DNA of 64,000 bases from Nicotiana tabacum (Eukaryota > Streptophyta > Magnoliopsida > Solanales > Solanaceae). The notes below the pieces were generated by a model, which was not told the DNA's origin, did not search any database, and worked only from the letters and a program-made list of their open reading frames with translations. Shown one piece after another: positions 48,088 to 58,619 of this stretch. The stretch covers positions 65,826,697 through 65,890,696 of the forward strand of contig NC_134089.1 of the NCBI RefSeq assembly GCF_000715075.1, read 5' to 3'. Within the stretch, counting starts at the first letter, position 1, and each line of letters begins with the position of its first letter. A program made the translations under genes and the position numbers.

Positions 48088-48293
48088 ACTAACATGTAAC
48101 TTGTATTTTGGCACATCTTCCTTAGTTTTTTTCCTTTTAATGGTGGTATTAGTACCTTGTTGTGCTCATTCCATTGGGGGGAGGAAGACTAAGAAAGATA
48201 TTGCCATTCTTTGTTAATGTCGTAATAGTAAAATATATAAGACATTCCCTTGAATATTTCTTTGCAATTTATTTTGTGTTTAAATTTGATATA

Positions 48294-48294
<1 letters not shown>

Positions 48295-48361
<67 letters not shown>
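48295..48361. repeat. (TA)n microsatellite
   Basis: About 33 uninterrupted TA units inside the hAT element, 3' of the transposase. Open frames across it, encoding Tyr-Ile repeats, are artefacts. Confidence 0.95.
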
Positions 48362-48363
<2 letters not shown>

Positions 48364-48458
48364 AATACATATAAACTATATATATATATATACATACACA
48401 TATATATAAGGCACTATATATATCTCTAATACATATAAACTATATATATATATATATA

Positions 48459-48495
<37 letters not shown>

Positions 48496-48500
48496 GGCAA

Positions 48501-48637
48501 TACATACTATATATACTATATATATTTATATAGCTATATATAAGCAATTTATACTAGTATATACATATATAGTTTACAAGAAAGTGCCTTAGATAAAAAA
48601 AATTAAAAAAAATAGCTTATATATATATATGTGTGTA

Positions 48638-48703
<66 letters not shown>

Positions 48704-48845
48704 CATAAGGCAATATATAATTATATATACACATAATACACCCTTATATATACATACTATACATACTATATATACTATATATATTTATATAGCTATATAT
48801 AAGCAATTTATACTAGTATATACATATATAGTTTACAAGAAAGTG
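48501..48845 (+). repeat. 86-bp direct duplication flanking a second (TA)n
   Basis: Segment 48501-48586 recurs at 48760-48845 (both contain TATAGCTATATATAAGC and TATACTAGTATATACATA and end GTTTACAAGAAAGTG), offset 259 bp. Between them lies a second (TA)n at 48647-48701. It suggests a local duplication by slippage or unequal exchange inside the hAT element. Confidence 0.85.
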
Positions 48846-49078
48846 TATTAAATAAAAAAAATAAAAAAAATAGCCCGGAACGAAAAAAGCCCGTTAGACC
48901 CGTTTACGCCCGCGGGCCCGGCCCATTTAAACTGGGACCATGTGGGCTTAGGACCACTATGGGCCGGTTTCACACATTGGGACCGTGAAGCCCGGGACCG
49001 TTTGGCCCGGGACCGCCTCAGCCCGGCCCGCCTAAAGCCCAGGCCCGTTTGGCCCGGGCCGAACCACAATACAGCCTT

Positions 49079-50024
49079 GTACGTTAACAAATTTGAACAC
49101 TTTTTTATTTGGCCATGTCAGATCAACTTATATGTTATGAAAAAAATTAATGTAGAAGACCTTAAGCTAAGTGCAGGATTCAAGCTAGAACACTTTTCCC
49201 AAAAACATTTACTCCATGATGGTAACAAAAAGTGAAAACCAAAAAATAAAAATAAGAAATCTTATTTATAATTTGAATTTACTGGTATGGATAAGGAATT
49301 AGGGATAACTCTCCGGGGCTAAGTGCACAAATAGCCTTTTTGGGATCCAATTTAAATAATATAAAAATAAGGAATTGTCGAAATTTATATAATATTTCAA
49401 GTTTAGTTACCTTAAAAATAACATTAGACTCGTAGGTCTAAATTTGAACTTTGGCTTTTCAAAATTCAGACTCAAAAAGTTGAAGAATAAGAAGCAACAA
49501 TAACGACATGTTTAGTCCGAAGTTAACTAAACTTGGTTTCAAATATTTTTAAATAAATACTGATATACATCCAAGTTATGTGGTACCTCATGTAAATTCT
49601 GAACTTATATATGAGAAAGTCACTTCTTTCATAGCTTCAGTAATTATAGAACTATTACAAATCTCAAGCAGCAATTGTAGATTCTATTTGCAAGAACAAT
49701 ATATGGTACAACAACATACAAATTTAAAAATAAATTTCGTACAAATTTAATACAAATTGATATATCTACAACATCATACATAGTAAAATAAATTTCATAC
49801 AACTAATTATATATTATACAACTTATTTACAATTTTCATACATTATTTATACCCAATTATATACAACTACAATATCATACAACTTAAATACAATTTTTAT
49901 ACAAATATTGTTCAACTTTCGTACAATATTTAAATTTAAAAAAAATATATAAACAACATAATATAATTTTTCTACAATTTTACTATAACTATACTACAAT
50001 TTCGTAAGTATAATGTATGTTATG
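49079..50024. other. AT-rich intergenic stretch, no gene seen
   Basis: Contains many ATACAA/ATACAT words (49690-49990) but no regular period and no open frame of substance. Confidence 0.55.
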
Positions 50025-50025
50025 T

Positions 50026-50079
50026 CTTCTTCTTCTTCTTCTTCTTCTTCTTCTTCTTCTTCTTCTTCTTCTTCTTCTT
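50026..50079. repeat. (CTT)n microsatellite, 18 units
   Basis: Uninterrupted CTT trinucleotide run between TATGT and GTTTTAATC. Confidence 0.95.
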
Positions 50080-50160
50080 GTTTTAATCTGAAATTCAACC
50101 AAAATTAAGTCTAATCTTCACCAAAACACCCTCAAAATTGAGATATAAACTCCAAACCAT

Positions 50161-50510
50161 ATTCCCAATTGTTTGCGACAACACCCAATCCAAACAAATA
50201 ATGGTTTTTGAAAACTCAAATTCAAATTCAATGCTTCAAAGCTTTTTAATGGCTATCAATGGTGGAATTGCTGCTCTCTTTTGCTTTGCTTTACACTACT
50301 GGAATTAGGGATTGAGAGATAGAGATAGACGTAGAGAGAATTCCCAATTGTATGCAACACCACCCAATTCAAACAAATAATAAATTTTGAGAACCCAAAT
50401 TCGAATTCAAAGCTTCAAAGCTTTTTAATGACTGTCAATGGTGGAATTGCTGCTCTCTTTTCCTTTCTTTACATTACTGGAATTAGGGATTAAGAGATAG
50501 AGAAAGAAGT

Positions 50511-50512
<2 letters not shown>
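50161..50512. repeat. 179-bp tandem duplication plus (GA)n
   Basis: 50161-50339 is repeated at 50340-50512 with about 10% differences (shared AATTCAAAGCTT-like text, CAATGGTGGAATTGCTGCTC, CTGGAATTAGGGATT). A GA-rich run follows at 50511-50556. Origin not recognised. Confidence 0.85.
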
Positions 50513-50543
<31 letters not shown>

Positions 50544-50593
50544 AGGAGAGAGAGAGCGCATGAGGGAAATAGAATAAGGATAGAAAATAATTG

Positions 50594-51363
50594 TGTTTAC
50601 CGTGAAAATGGTAATAACAATTAAATTTGATTTTGTGGTTCTAAAAATACGTGATCTATTTTTATGCTAGTTGTTAAGCAATGTATGCTAAGTAAAAGAT
50701 TAGAAAGCAATATTATAGCTTGAAAACGATGAGATAGTCAATCCAAACGGCTGGAGATCTGGGCCTCGAGCTGGCGTATATGGGGCCTCAAGGTCGAGTC
50801 TGGTGGCCGTCTTTGGGCAATCGAGAGGAGGATTAATAGTTATACGAGCTACGATAATGGCTCTTTATGATCAATGATAAGCAAAAAATGATGAACAATA
50901 AATAGAACACAATGGATATAAGCAATAAATGGAAGTAATGAGATCAAGAGAATATGTTAGAGAGTAGAGAGAATGTTCTTGTGTATTTAATATTGAGTAT
51001 TAGATGGCCTACAAAATGACAAGGATCCCCTTTATATATCAGGGGGAATCCCAACATAGTACATGTGCATTTATTATAAAGACATGGGGCTAATACAACC
51101 ATTTAGTGCCATGGTACGGGTTTGGACTAGCCTAATAAACCTTGTCAGCTCTAGTCACATGCCTTGGGAACCTTACACCGATCCACCGATGTCACTGATT
51201 TACCCTGCCTCGAGGCCGACCATTGCTTACGCTACCTCGAAGTAGATTACCGAGAACCCTCGAGGCCAGGACCCCAAGCTAAGCTTCGATACTTCAGGGG
51301 AGGCAGTTCCTTCGAGGCGCCTTGGTGACCGCAAAATCGAACCGCCAATTTTTACCGTATACA
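50594..51363 (-). repeat. Tat-B copy 2, 3' LTR (770 bp)
   Basis: Plus-strand ends TGTTTACCGTGAAAATGG and TTTTTACCGTATACA. Minus-strand TATATAAA at plus 51031-51038 (CCCCTTTATATATC). Shares the start AACAATTAAATTTGA and the CCGTATACA end with the LTR at 11128. A sharp CT-rich, CG-bearing segment (CCTCGAGG words) lies near the right end. Confidence 0.82.
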
Positions 51364-51564
51364 GATAATTCCTGCGTTTTCTAGAATAAAATGATAGGAA
51401 ACGGTTTTGAACTCCCAATCCTTAGGCACTGTCATCATGATGTCAGCCTATCAGAGCATTAAATGCCATAACCCAAAAGCCGCGCAAGGGTCGCCGTCAG
51501 CACGACTATCGAGAAACCCACGAACCATTTTTTTGTTCGGTTTCTCCGCTGCCCATACGACTTC

Positions 51565-51572
51565 TATAAATA
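51565..51572 (+). promoter_or_regulatory. TATA box of the Tat-B antisense gene
   Basis: TATAAATA in CTTC...CCCC, 143 bp upstream of the ATG at 51708. It is outside the LTR, so the antisense gene seems to have its own promoter inside the element. Confidence 0.65.
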
Positions 51573-51707
51573 CCCCAATTGCTTAATGAATCACACTTTG
51601 GTGATTCCTTCAAGCTTTTAGAGCCAAATCCATCTTCCTCTACACCCCTCTTTTTTTGCTCTTGGTTTCCTGCCTTCTTTCTCGAGAAAAGAAAACTTTT
51701 GGTTGCC

Positions 51708-53092
51708 ATGGCTAGAACTTCCAAGACAGTACCTCGGAAAGATGAGGTTGCCTCTTCATCTCGTACATCTAAGAATAAATCCAAGTGTAAGCCTAAAGTG
51801 GGTCCTACCGCTGAACAGTGTACACCCATCGAGTTCAATAGAATGGAGGATTTTTCCATCGAGAGACCTCCGTCTATGCCGGGCCGATACGAACATGTGT
51901 CCCGGTTCATCAGCGTTGTGAAAGACATAGACAAAGTGCGGGCGAACTACCGATGGGGAAAAAAGTGCTGGTTGAGATCCCCAGCCCTAATGAGAGAATA
52001 ACGGACCATAAAGCCGGTTTTCTTTATGTGTACACATACCCATTCACCTTGGGCCCTGTCGACTCCTCGGACCCTTCTTCTCCGGCTATAGACCCAGTCA
52101 TTCTCGATTTCTATTATAAGTACCGAGTGATACTTGGCCAAATTTACCCCTCTTTCTGAAGGATATTTTACATGCTTCGCTACTTTTCCAGCAAAGTCAA
52201 GAGTGCGAATTTTACCCTTGATCATCTGATCAGGATGTACAACCCCCGTCTTTTTCGAGGCTTGATCAAGCCTCACCCTCGATCATTGAAATCCTTTTTC
52301 TCTAGTATCGATGAATACAAGGATCGGGGGTGGATGAGCCGGTTTGTCCGAGTAAGGACCTCGGACATTATTCTGGCTGAGTGGATGCCGTTCTCGGAGG
52401 AGTGGAACATGAAGCGTAAGTGCCCCTTCTTTGAGTATGTTCTATTGTCTTCTTACTTTCTTCTCAAAAAGCTAACTTTCCCTTTGCTCATGCAGCCGCC
52501 CTTTGGTATCCTGAATCTGTTCCGGACCTGTTGGGGGTGGATTAGGGGATTGAATTCCTCGTTCCCCTATCCCGAGTGTTCTTCGCCAGAGTTTGCTAAA
52601 ATGCGGTGGGTGGCCAAGAATCATGGTAAACTCTTTTTTGTCGCCTCTATCATGTTTTATATTTCTTCCCCATATCTTCCGTACTGATAAACTTTGATTA
52701 CTATGTTTGCACAGGCCTTGGTGATGGAGTGCAGATAAGACCGCCTCCTACCGGCGAGGAAGGGTCCTCTAAGCCCGATAAGGGTAAGAAGAGGAAAAAG
52801 GCGACGACTGCTGATTCCCCCATATCAAAGAAACCCACGTCTCGCAGTCCTCGAGCTGAGGTCGAGGTCTCGTCTTCAGCTTTCGGAGTGGGTTCCGATG
52901 AAGAGGATGAGGATGATGATGACAATGATACCCCTTTGGTACAAAAGAAGAGGTCAGGCACGGATTCCCTCCAAGTGTCTGTGCCGAGGGCCGCCGAGTC
53001 GGGAATGGCTGATTCGGCTCGAGCCCATGCTTCGGAGGACCTCGAGGAGGGCACGGATACGGTCTCTGAGCCCCTGACCGGACGTGGTACAG
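51708..53092 (+). pseudogene. Antisense intron-containing gene of Tat-B (truncated by Athila)
   Basis: Homologue of the gene at 13734-16508. ATG 51708 in GCCATGG. Exon 1 51708-52415 has the core with VYTYPFTLGP, AIDPVILDF, MLRYFSSKV and LDHLIRMYNPRLF. A one-base shift in an A-run near 51960 and TGA 52157-52159 (likely Trp; the Tat-C copy has VWRTVACLRYLSSK there) break it. Intron 1 52416-52496 (GTAAGT ... GCAG), exon 2 52497-52625 (further broken by an in-frame TAG and a likely shift), intron 2 52626-52714 (GTAAAC ... ACAG), exon 3 from 52715, acidic and Ser-rich. Splice sites fall at the same protein positions as in Tat-C (after EWNMK / KWNFE and after NHG / THG). The Athila LTR at 53093 removes the rest, including the coiled-coil exon. 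Function unknown. Confidence 0.82.
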
Positions 53093-54030
53093 TGATCATT
53101 GCCTACTCCACACTACTAAAGTAGGAAGAGAGGGTCGCAATAGCTTTTACCCGATATGAGGGTCGGGATCGATTTTCACAGGGAGCTAGGAATGAGTCGA
53201 GTATCTATCTAGACTAGAGTCGTGTAATTATTCCAAATGTCACTTCCAAACATCTTTTGATTTTTCTTTAACAAACTAATATTATCAACTACTAATTAGA
53301 ACTAAATTATGCTAATGAGAAAATTGCTAGAGTTGTATCTAATGGGTAGAAATGCACTAGGGTAGTGACTTTCACCTAGGTGGCTAATTGATGGGTAAAT
53401 GCTTCTAAGGCTCGATTAACATGATTGAGGAAATATGCTATAACCGTTGCACAATATTACCCACTCTCACTCCTTTCGGTAGAGAGAGTGATTTTGCCCA
53501 ATTGACTCTCTCGAGACCAAATGGGTAGACAAATTAGCTCAAACAACTAGGGTTTAAGTCGGGTAATTACTCTCTCGAGGTTTAATCCTTTAGTTGGGAC
53601 TATCAATTCTCTTGAGTCCATCCCAATTCCTTGTTGGGTCAATTTTGGAGACTTAGGCTCTCTTTATCAAGAAGAGCCTAGTCAACTTAGCACAAACCAG
53701 TGTTTGCAACCACCAATTCATATATCAAACCATAAAATTGACCCAAATAGCAAACACCCATAGTCAATCTAAACCTAGATGGCAACACCCATCAATTACC
53801 CACACTAGGGTTGAGCCACAACCCTAGCTAATGGGTTTAGCTACTCATGCTTGAAGAAGAAAATAGAGAAATAGATGAAGAATAAGACATATTAATTAAA
53901 AGCTAATGTAAATACAGAGAATCTGTCGTTAAATCTAAGTTAAGATGCCAAAAATGGCTACACAATAGCTTCTCACGAGCGCAGCTTCGTTCTGGAAATA
54001 ACTTATACCCTAAAAATGGAAAAAATATTC

Positions 54031-54038
54031 TATTTATA
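54031..54038 (-). promoter_or_regulatory. TATA box in the Athila LTR
   Basis: Minus-strand TATAAATA (plus TATTTATA). It lies immediately downstream, in the element's sense, of the GC-rich hairpin repeats. Confidence 0.6.
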
Positions 54039-54069
54039 CTAAGCTGGAAAAACGGTATAAAAATGCCCC

Positions 54070-54422
54070 TGCGGGGTCAGTGCGGACCACACAAAATGGA
54101 CCGTGGCCGCACTAGGCTCTTGGACTTGAAGTCTTGGCTCTCTGAACCCATGCTCCGCAGACCGCACAGAATGGACCGCGGCCGCGGAGGCAACTAGCAC
54201 GGGACGCACAAACATGACCGTGGACCGCATGGGTTTGAAGTTGGCACTAGACATCTCTCTGATCTTCTCCTCCGCAGACCGCACAAAATGGTAGTGCGGC
54301 CGCGGAGCCTTCAGTGCGGACTGCGCAAGGTTGAATGCAGCCGCACTGCCTTGAAGCTTAATGTGCTAGTTCTCTGAATCCCCTAGTGCGGACCGCACAA
54401 AGTGTAGTGCGGCCGCACTAGG
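54070..54422 (-). repeat. GC-rich hairpin repeats in Athila U3
   Basis: About six units of roughly 35 bp of the form AGTGCGGACCGCACAAA-GTGTAGTGCGGCCGCACT, spaced 45-75 bp. Each contains internal complements (GTGCGG / CCGCAC, CGCGGCCGCG), so each can fold. They sit directly upstream of the TATA box, in a region otherwise of ordinary composition. The same words recur in two internal fields at 58620-58925 and 59335-59485. Confidence 0.85.
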
Positions 54423-54624
54423 CCTTTTTGTCCTGAGTTTGCCTTGTCTTTGACACTTGAGCAGGTTTCACTCCTTTTGAGCCGCTCTTTGACATTTCGT
54501 CATTTTGTCGATCAAACCTGCAATCAAGCACAACTTATGAGCTTTTTGGGACTATTTTGTAAGAATTTATAATCAAAGCATAAGCAGGAAGGAGCATAAA
54601 ACACGTCAAAATTCCTAGTTATCA

Positions 54625-54642
54625 ACTCCCCCAAACTTAAGC
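54625..54642 (-). promoter_or_regulatory. Athila polypurine tract
   Basis: On the minus strand AAGTTTGGGGGAGT ends directly before the LTR start TGATAACTAGG. Confidence 0.8.
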
Positions 54643-56470
54643 TTTTGCTTGTCCTCGAGCAAACAAAATAAGACCCACCCCTTAAGGGAAAATTCAAGTA
54701 TTTTCAGCTATCCTAAAGTAACCTCAACAAGCATCAATTGGGACTAACAATTGCCCTCAATGCGAATGAATCATTAACAACATTTAACCTTTGATAAACT
54801 ATGGATCAAGTGTGACACAAGAACGTCAAGAGTTGACTCATTACATCAAAGAAATCTCTCAATTACTTCGGTCATTGTGGAACCCAAACTCACATATCCT
54901 CAACTCTCCCTAAGCAAACCTCAACTTTAAGAGTATTAGCACACAAACTGAGGTCAATGGGAATTCACTCATCTCTCTCAAGGAAAGGTCACAAGTCCGG
55001 CTCTAAGTACCATATGCTTGCCCCTCATGTAAGTATCCACTAATGCAAGCTTCATTTAACTCAAGATCATATAGGGCTTTTGTGGAGTCATTGTGAAGGC
55101 TTTTGGTTCAAGGTAGGACATGTTTAGATCTAAGTGGGTTCCATATTCCCTTAAGCACTTCTTTTGATTCATTTGGCATAATTCTCTTGACTCTTTGAGT
55201 CATCTTACTTCTTTATAAGGGGTTAGAGAGAGACACTGTCACTCTTTTTCATGCAATTCAAAACGTCTCTCCTTTTTCAACTTTCCACACCTTTTTCTCT
55301 TTTGCTTTTCTTGAATCCCTTTTTATTCTTTTTCACATTGGCTTTCTTTTTGTCTTTTTTCTTTTCTTTCTTTTTCATTGCCTTTCTTTTTCTTCGCTTT
55401 TGTACCTTTTACCACTTTGTTCCCTTCCTCGTCTCTCCCCCCAAACTTATACTTTTGCCATGTGCTCAAGGAAAGATCGGGTGCCAAGAGAGGGTATCTT
55501 TTAGAACGGGTATAGGCTTGTATCATGGTTTCTGAAAGAAAAAGGTTTAAGGCTCAAAAGGGTTTACTAGGGATCATATCATTGGTAGGCTATGGAATTG
55601 TTCAAATATCATTTGGATCAAGGAGAGCCTATAATCACTTCTCAAGTCAAATTTCACCTAAGAATTCGCCTCAACAAACATTCAGGGCAAGTTCTAGACC
55701 AATGGCTCGAGACTTGGACTCGCAATTTGATTTCTCACCCACGAGCTAAAGGATTGATAAAGACATATAGTCGGGGGCCCACAACAACCTTAGCTACGAT
55801 TTGAGCACACAATGATCCCGAAAGACCACTTGATGATTGTTGGTCAACACAAGAGTCTCAAGGTTATGACTTTCACCATCCTAAATACAACATTTTGTCT
55901 TTGACAATGGGATCAAAAGCAAATGTGCTAGGCCCAAGTGAAGCTTTGCTTGAGGTACCCTTAACTATAAACTACCAAAAACAAAAACAAAAACGGACTC
56001 AAACCCTTAAGAAGGTTGTCACGCCATCCATCATTAGGAAGAGCCACCCGGTTCACACAATACTCCACCTTTGGAAAGAACCGTATCATTAAGAAAACCA
56101 AAGGCTTATTGAAAGCATAAAAATGAAACAAAAAGCTACGAATATAATTTAGAGCTAAAAACGAAAATTTTTCAAAAATAGAAAGAATATATACAATAAG
56201 GGAATTGAATATACAACGGGGAATGAATATATACAATAATGTAACTTTATATACAGACCAAATGAAAGATTAAAAGTGCGATAAAAGTAACTAAATATAA
56301 AATTATATACAGACCAAATGAAAATCAAGAAAGCATAAACTAAATCAGTATATATACAGTCATCCAAAGATAAAGGGCGCACCCCCTCAAATAAAAGCTG
56401 ACATTGTTCCCAATGCCAATTAAATCAAATAAGCACCAAAAATAAAATAGAGGAAGGATATGAAGACTCC
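54643..56470 (-). other. Athila 3' untranslated region
   Basis: Non-coding by my reading. It has a T/C-rich stretch (55240-55450) whose open frame is low-complexity Phe/Leu and probably chance. No motif or gene seen. Confidence 0.6.
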
Positions 56471-58446
56471 CTAATCCGTGTCCATCTGCATCGGATCATG
56501 GGCGGTCCCTGGGTCCTCTGTATGCTCGGGGACCTCAGACTGGTTCCCGGTATCCTGCTGCTCAGCTACTAGGACCTGGGCCTGTACCTGGATAGGCTGT
56601 GTATCAGATACATCCTGTGGCTGACTGGAGGGAGCCTCCGGTGGGTCTGCCAACTAGATGATGGCATCATCTGCGCTCGAGATCATCCTCCTCCTTTTCG
56701 GAGGTCGCTGCTCCTGCTCCTGTTGTGGCTCTACTACTGGAGCTGGGTCCTCAATAAGTCTAAAGGTAGCTGGTCTGCCTTCAGTCTATCCACATCTGCC
56801 CTCAGCTCTTTCACGGACTCCTTAGAAGCCCGTGTATTGCGCAGCTTCTTGTGCTCCTTGGCAAGCCCCTTCAGAGCCTTGCCATATGAATCCACTGCCT
56901 TTGCCAAAGCAGCCTGGGTACTGAGGATTTTCTCCTAGTTTTCAATTATCTTCTTCAAGGCATCCTCTATAGACTGTGGGACCTGTGTTGGCTGAAGGTC
57001 CGACTGAGCTACCATGGTGGAGGTCAAGGTAGATAATTTGGATGACGCAGTATGCATCCAATTGTTTAAACTCTGAAGCATTTGGCTTAGCTGGTGGGCA
57101 GTGATAGGATAGGCCCGAGTATATGGAATCTCTAGGCCCGCTGATGTGGAAAAGCCTGGAGGAATATCTAAAGTGGAGGGTCCGGGAGGCATCTCAGTAG
57201 AGGTGGAGGAAGGCTCAATGGGGGCCTCTACAACAACTGGCTCTTCAGACTGGCCAATTGGGGCAGAAACGGGTGCCTTGTAGCTCTTGTCTTTGGGCTT
57301 GTCTGGTCCTCTCAGACTATACCATAAGAATGGGGCTGTAGCCTTTACCTTGATGTCAAACTGCCTCTTTCCTACCTTCAAATCTCTAAAGTACATGGGT
57401 AGGGTGTTGGGGAAAGGGTAGTTCCTGTCAGTCTTAGTACCCATAAGAGAGATGATGAGGGACATCACATTCCCCACATTGATGGGGTACCCTGCCATGA
57501 TGGAAGCAACTAGGACAGCCCGGTGGAGAGGTAGATTCTGATCATGGGTAGTGGGGTTTAATCGGCTGCATACAAACATCTCCCAACCCCCCGCCTCAAA
57601 GTTTAGGGTCCTCCATAGTATTTTGACCCCAACAGTCAACCACTCAGGAACGGTACCTGGGATTGCCAAGTATTGAGCTAACCATGTACGGACCTCCTCA
57701 CCCATTTCCAACTTTGCCATGTGGAGGGTCTCATCTTCTTCATTGAAGCCCAAGTATTCATTCAGAGACTTCCCGTCAAACAACACCTTTTTGTTTCGAA
57801 CCTTAGTCACTTTGGAGCCCTTGACGATGTGGGCCACATTACAATAATACTCCTTGACCAAGTGTTCATTTGCCTCCCCACAATCATCTATAAAGTGCTC
57901 CCACCCCACTCTTGTTCTAAACTATCTATGCACATTGGGGTTTAAGGGTAGAAGATCTCTATCTACGAAACTCCTCTCCAAAATCAGTTTTCGCACCGGC
58001 CACCACTCCCTGAATTTGTGGTATGCTACTTGGCTTACAAACCTATCCTCCCAGACTTTGGGTTTCCTAGTACGGGAAACCCCCCCAACCTGAGGCTCAC
58101 CCCCCTCAGGTACCTCCTCATTTCCCTTATCACCTCTGCCTGCACTCTTCCCGGATAATGAAGCTGTGGGGGAGGTGGAGTACTCGTCACTGCCGGTTGC
58201 TGAGCCCTTAGACGACTTAGTGGAGACATGATTTGCTACTTGGGCAGTGGGTGTGGGTGGAGGAGTACCATCAGTCAATCTTATTCTCCCGGTCCAGTCA
58301 GGGACATATTTGGGCACAGAATCAGAGGAAATATCCTGGGAAGGCATGTACTCACTCCCTGACTTGTCACAAGCTCTATCAGCAGCTTTAATTGCTTTCC
58401 GCAACTTTTTAATACTTTCTCTCACTTGGGGAGTGCATCGGATCAT
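56471..58446 (-). pseudogene. Athila extra ORF in env position (putative plant transposon protein), broken
   Basis: Downstream of pol in the element's sense. The frame from ATG 58446 is interrupted by TAG 57922-57924, continues to TAG 56937-56935, and then runs on toward an acidic Pro/Gln-rich tail ending MDTD at 56471 (a frame change may be needed). N-terminus: basic, then Ser/Thr/Pro-rich. Middle: KPKVWEDRFVSQVAYHKFREW, VLFDGKSLNEYLGFNEEDE and a helical region with VKILWRTLNFEAGGWEMFVC and LVASIMAGYPINVGN. C-terminal part: likely coiled coil. I see no signal peptide or transmembrane helix, so the env label is positional. From memory it fits the putative plant transposon protein domain family. 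The VLFDGKSLNEYLG segment parallels VSFDAKELGEILG in the copia extra ORF. Confidence 0.7.
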
Positions 58447-58619
58447 CTTCTGGCCCCTGCCTCTCCGGGAGGATTCACCTCTCCCGGGTTGTTTTGAGAC
58501 TTTACCTCATTGTTTAATCATTTATCTGCAAGCACAAGCATCTAACTTTGTTAGTATCAACAAAGACAGTAAGAATTGCAGGACACAAAATAGATAGTTG
58601 CAGACACAGCTGTAGAACA

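Larger units (their letters stand above)
44979..49078 (+). mobile_element. hAT DNA transposon (about 4.1 kb)
   Basis: Inverted ends: left AAGGTTGTATTGTGGTCCGG, right the complement of AAGGCTGTATTGTGGTTCGG, two mismatches. Both subterminal regions (44995-45165 and 48870-49065) are packed with GGGCCC, CCCGG and GGACCG words in inverted orientation, standing out from AT-rich surroundings. Between them lies a broken hAT transposase in plus orientation. I could not find the expected 8-bp target duplication: the flanks ACCCAACT and GTACGTTA do not match. The 3' third carries large (TA)n expansions. Confidence 0.85.
50594..53092 (-). mobile_element. Tat-like gypsy element Tat-B, copy 2 (3' LTR and antisense gene)
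   Basis: Minus-strand element seen from its 3' end: LTR 50594-51363 at the left, then polypurine tract, then a plus-strand gene antisense to the missing gag-pol. The Athila element at 53093 cuts it, so integrase, pol and gag would lie beyond 64000 if retained. LTR ends match Tat-B copy 1. Confidence 0.8.
53093..54624 (-). repeat. Athila 3' LTR (1532 bp)
   Basis: On the minus strand it starts TGATAACTAGGAATTTTGAC right after the polypurine tract and ends GGCAATGATCA. The terminal TGAT/ATCA are inverted. A TATA box and a GC-rich hairpin field lie in the U3 part. The second LTR is outside the window. Confidence 0.85.

Noticed and set aside
48162..48401. Open frames encoding Tyr-Ile repeats on both strands
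   Set aside because: They come from the (TA)n run and end with it.
55251..55535. 94-residue Phe/Leu-rich frame resembling a membrane protein
   Set aside because: Arises from a T/C-rich tract in the Athila 3' untranslated region; no homologous frame or start context.
57922..57924. TAG within the Athila extra ORF as a readthrough site
   Set aside because: Followed by TTTAGA, not CARYYA; a nonsense mutation is simpler.
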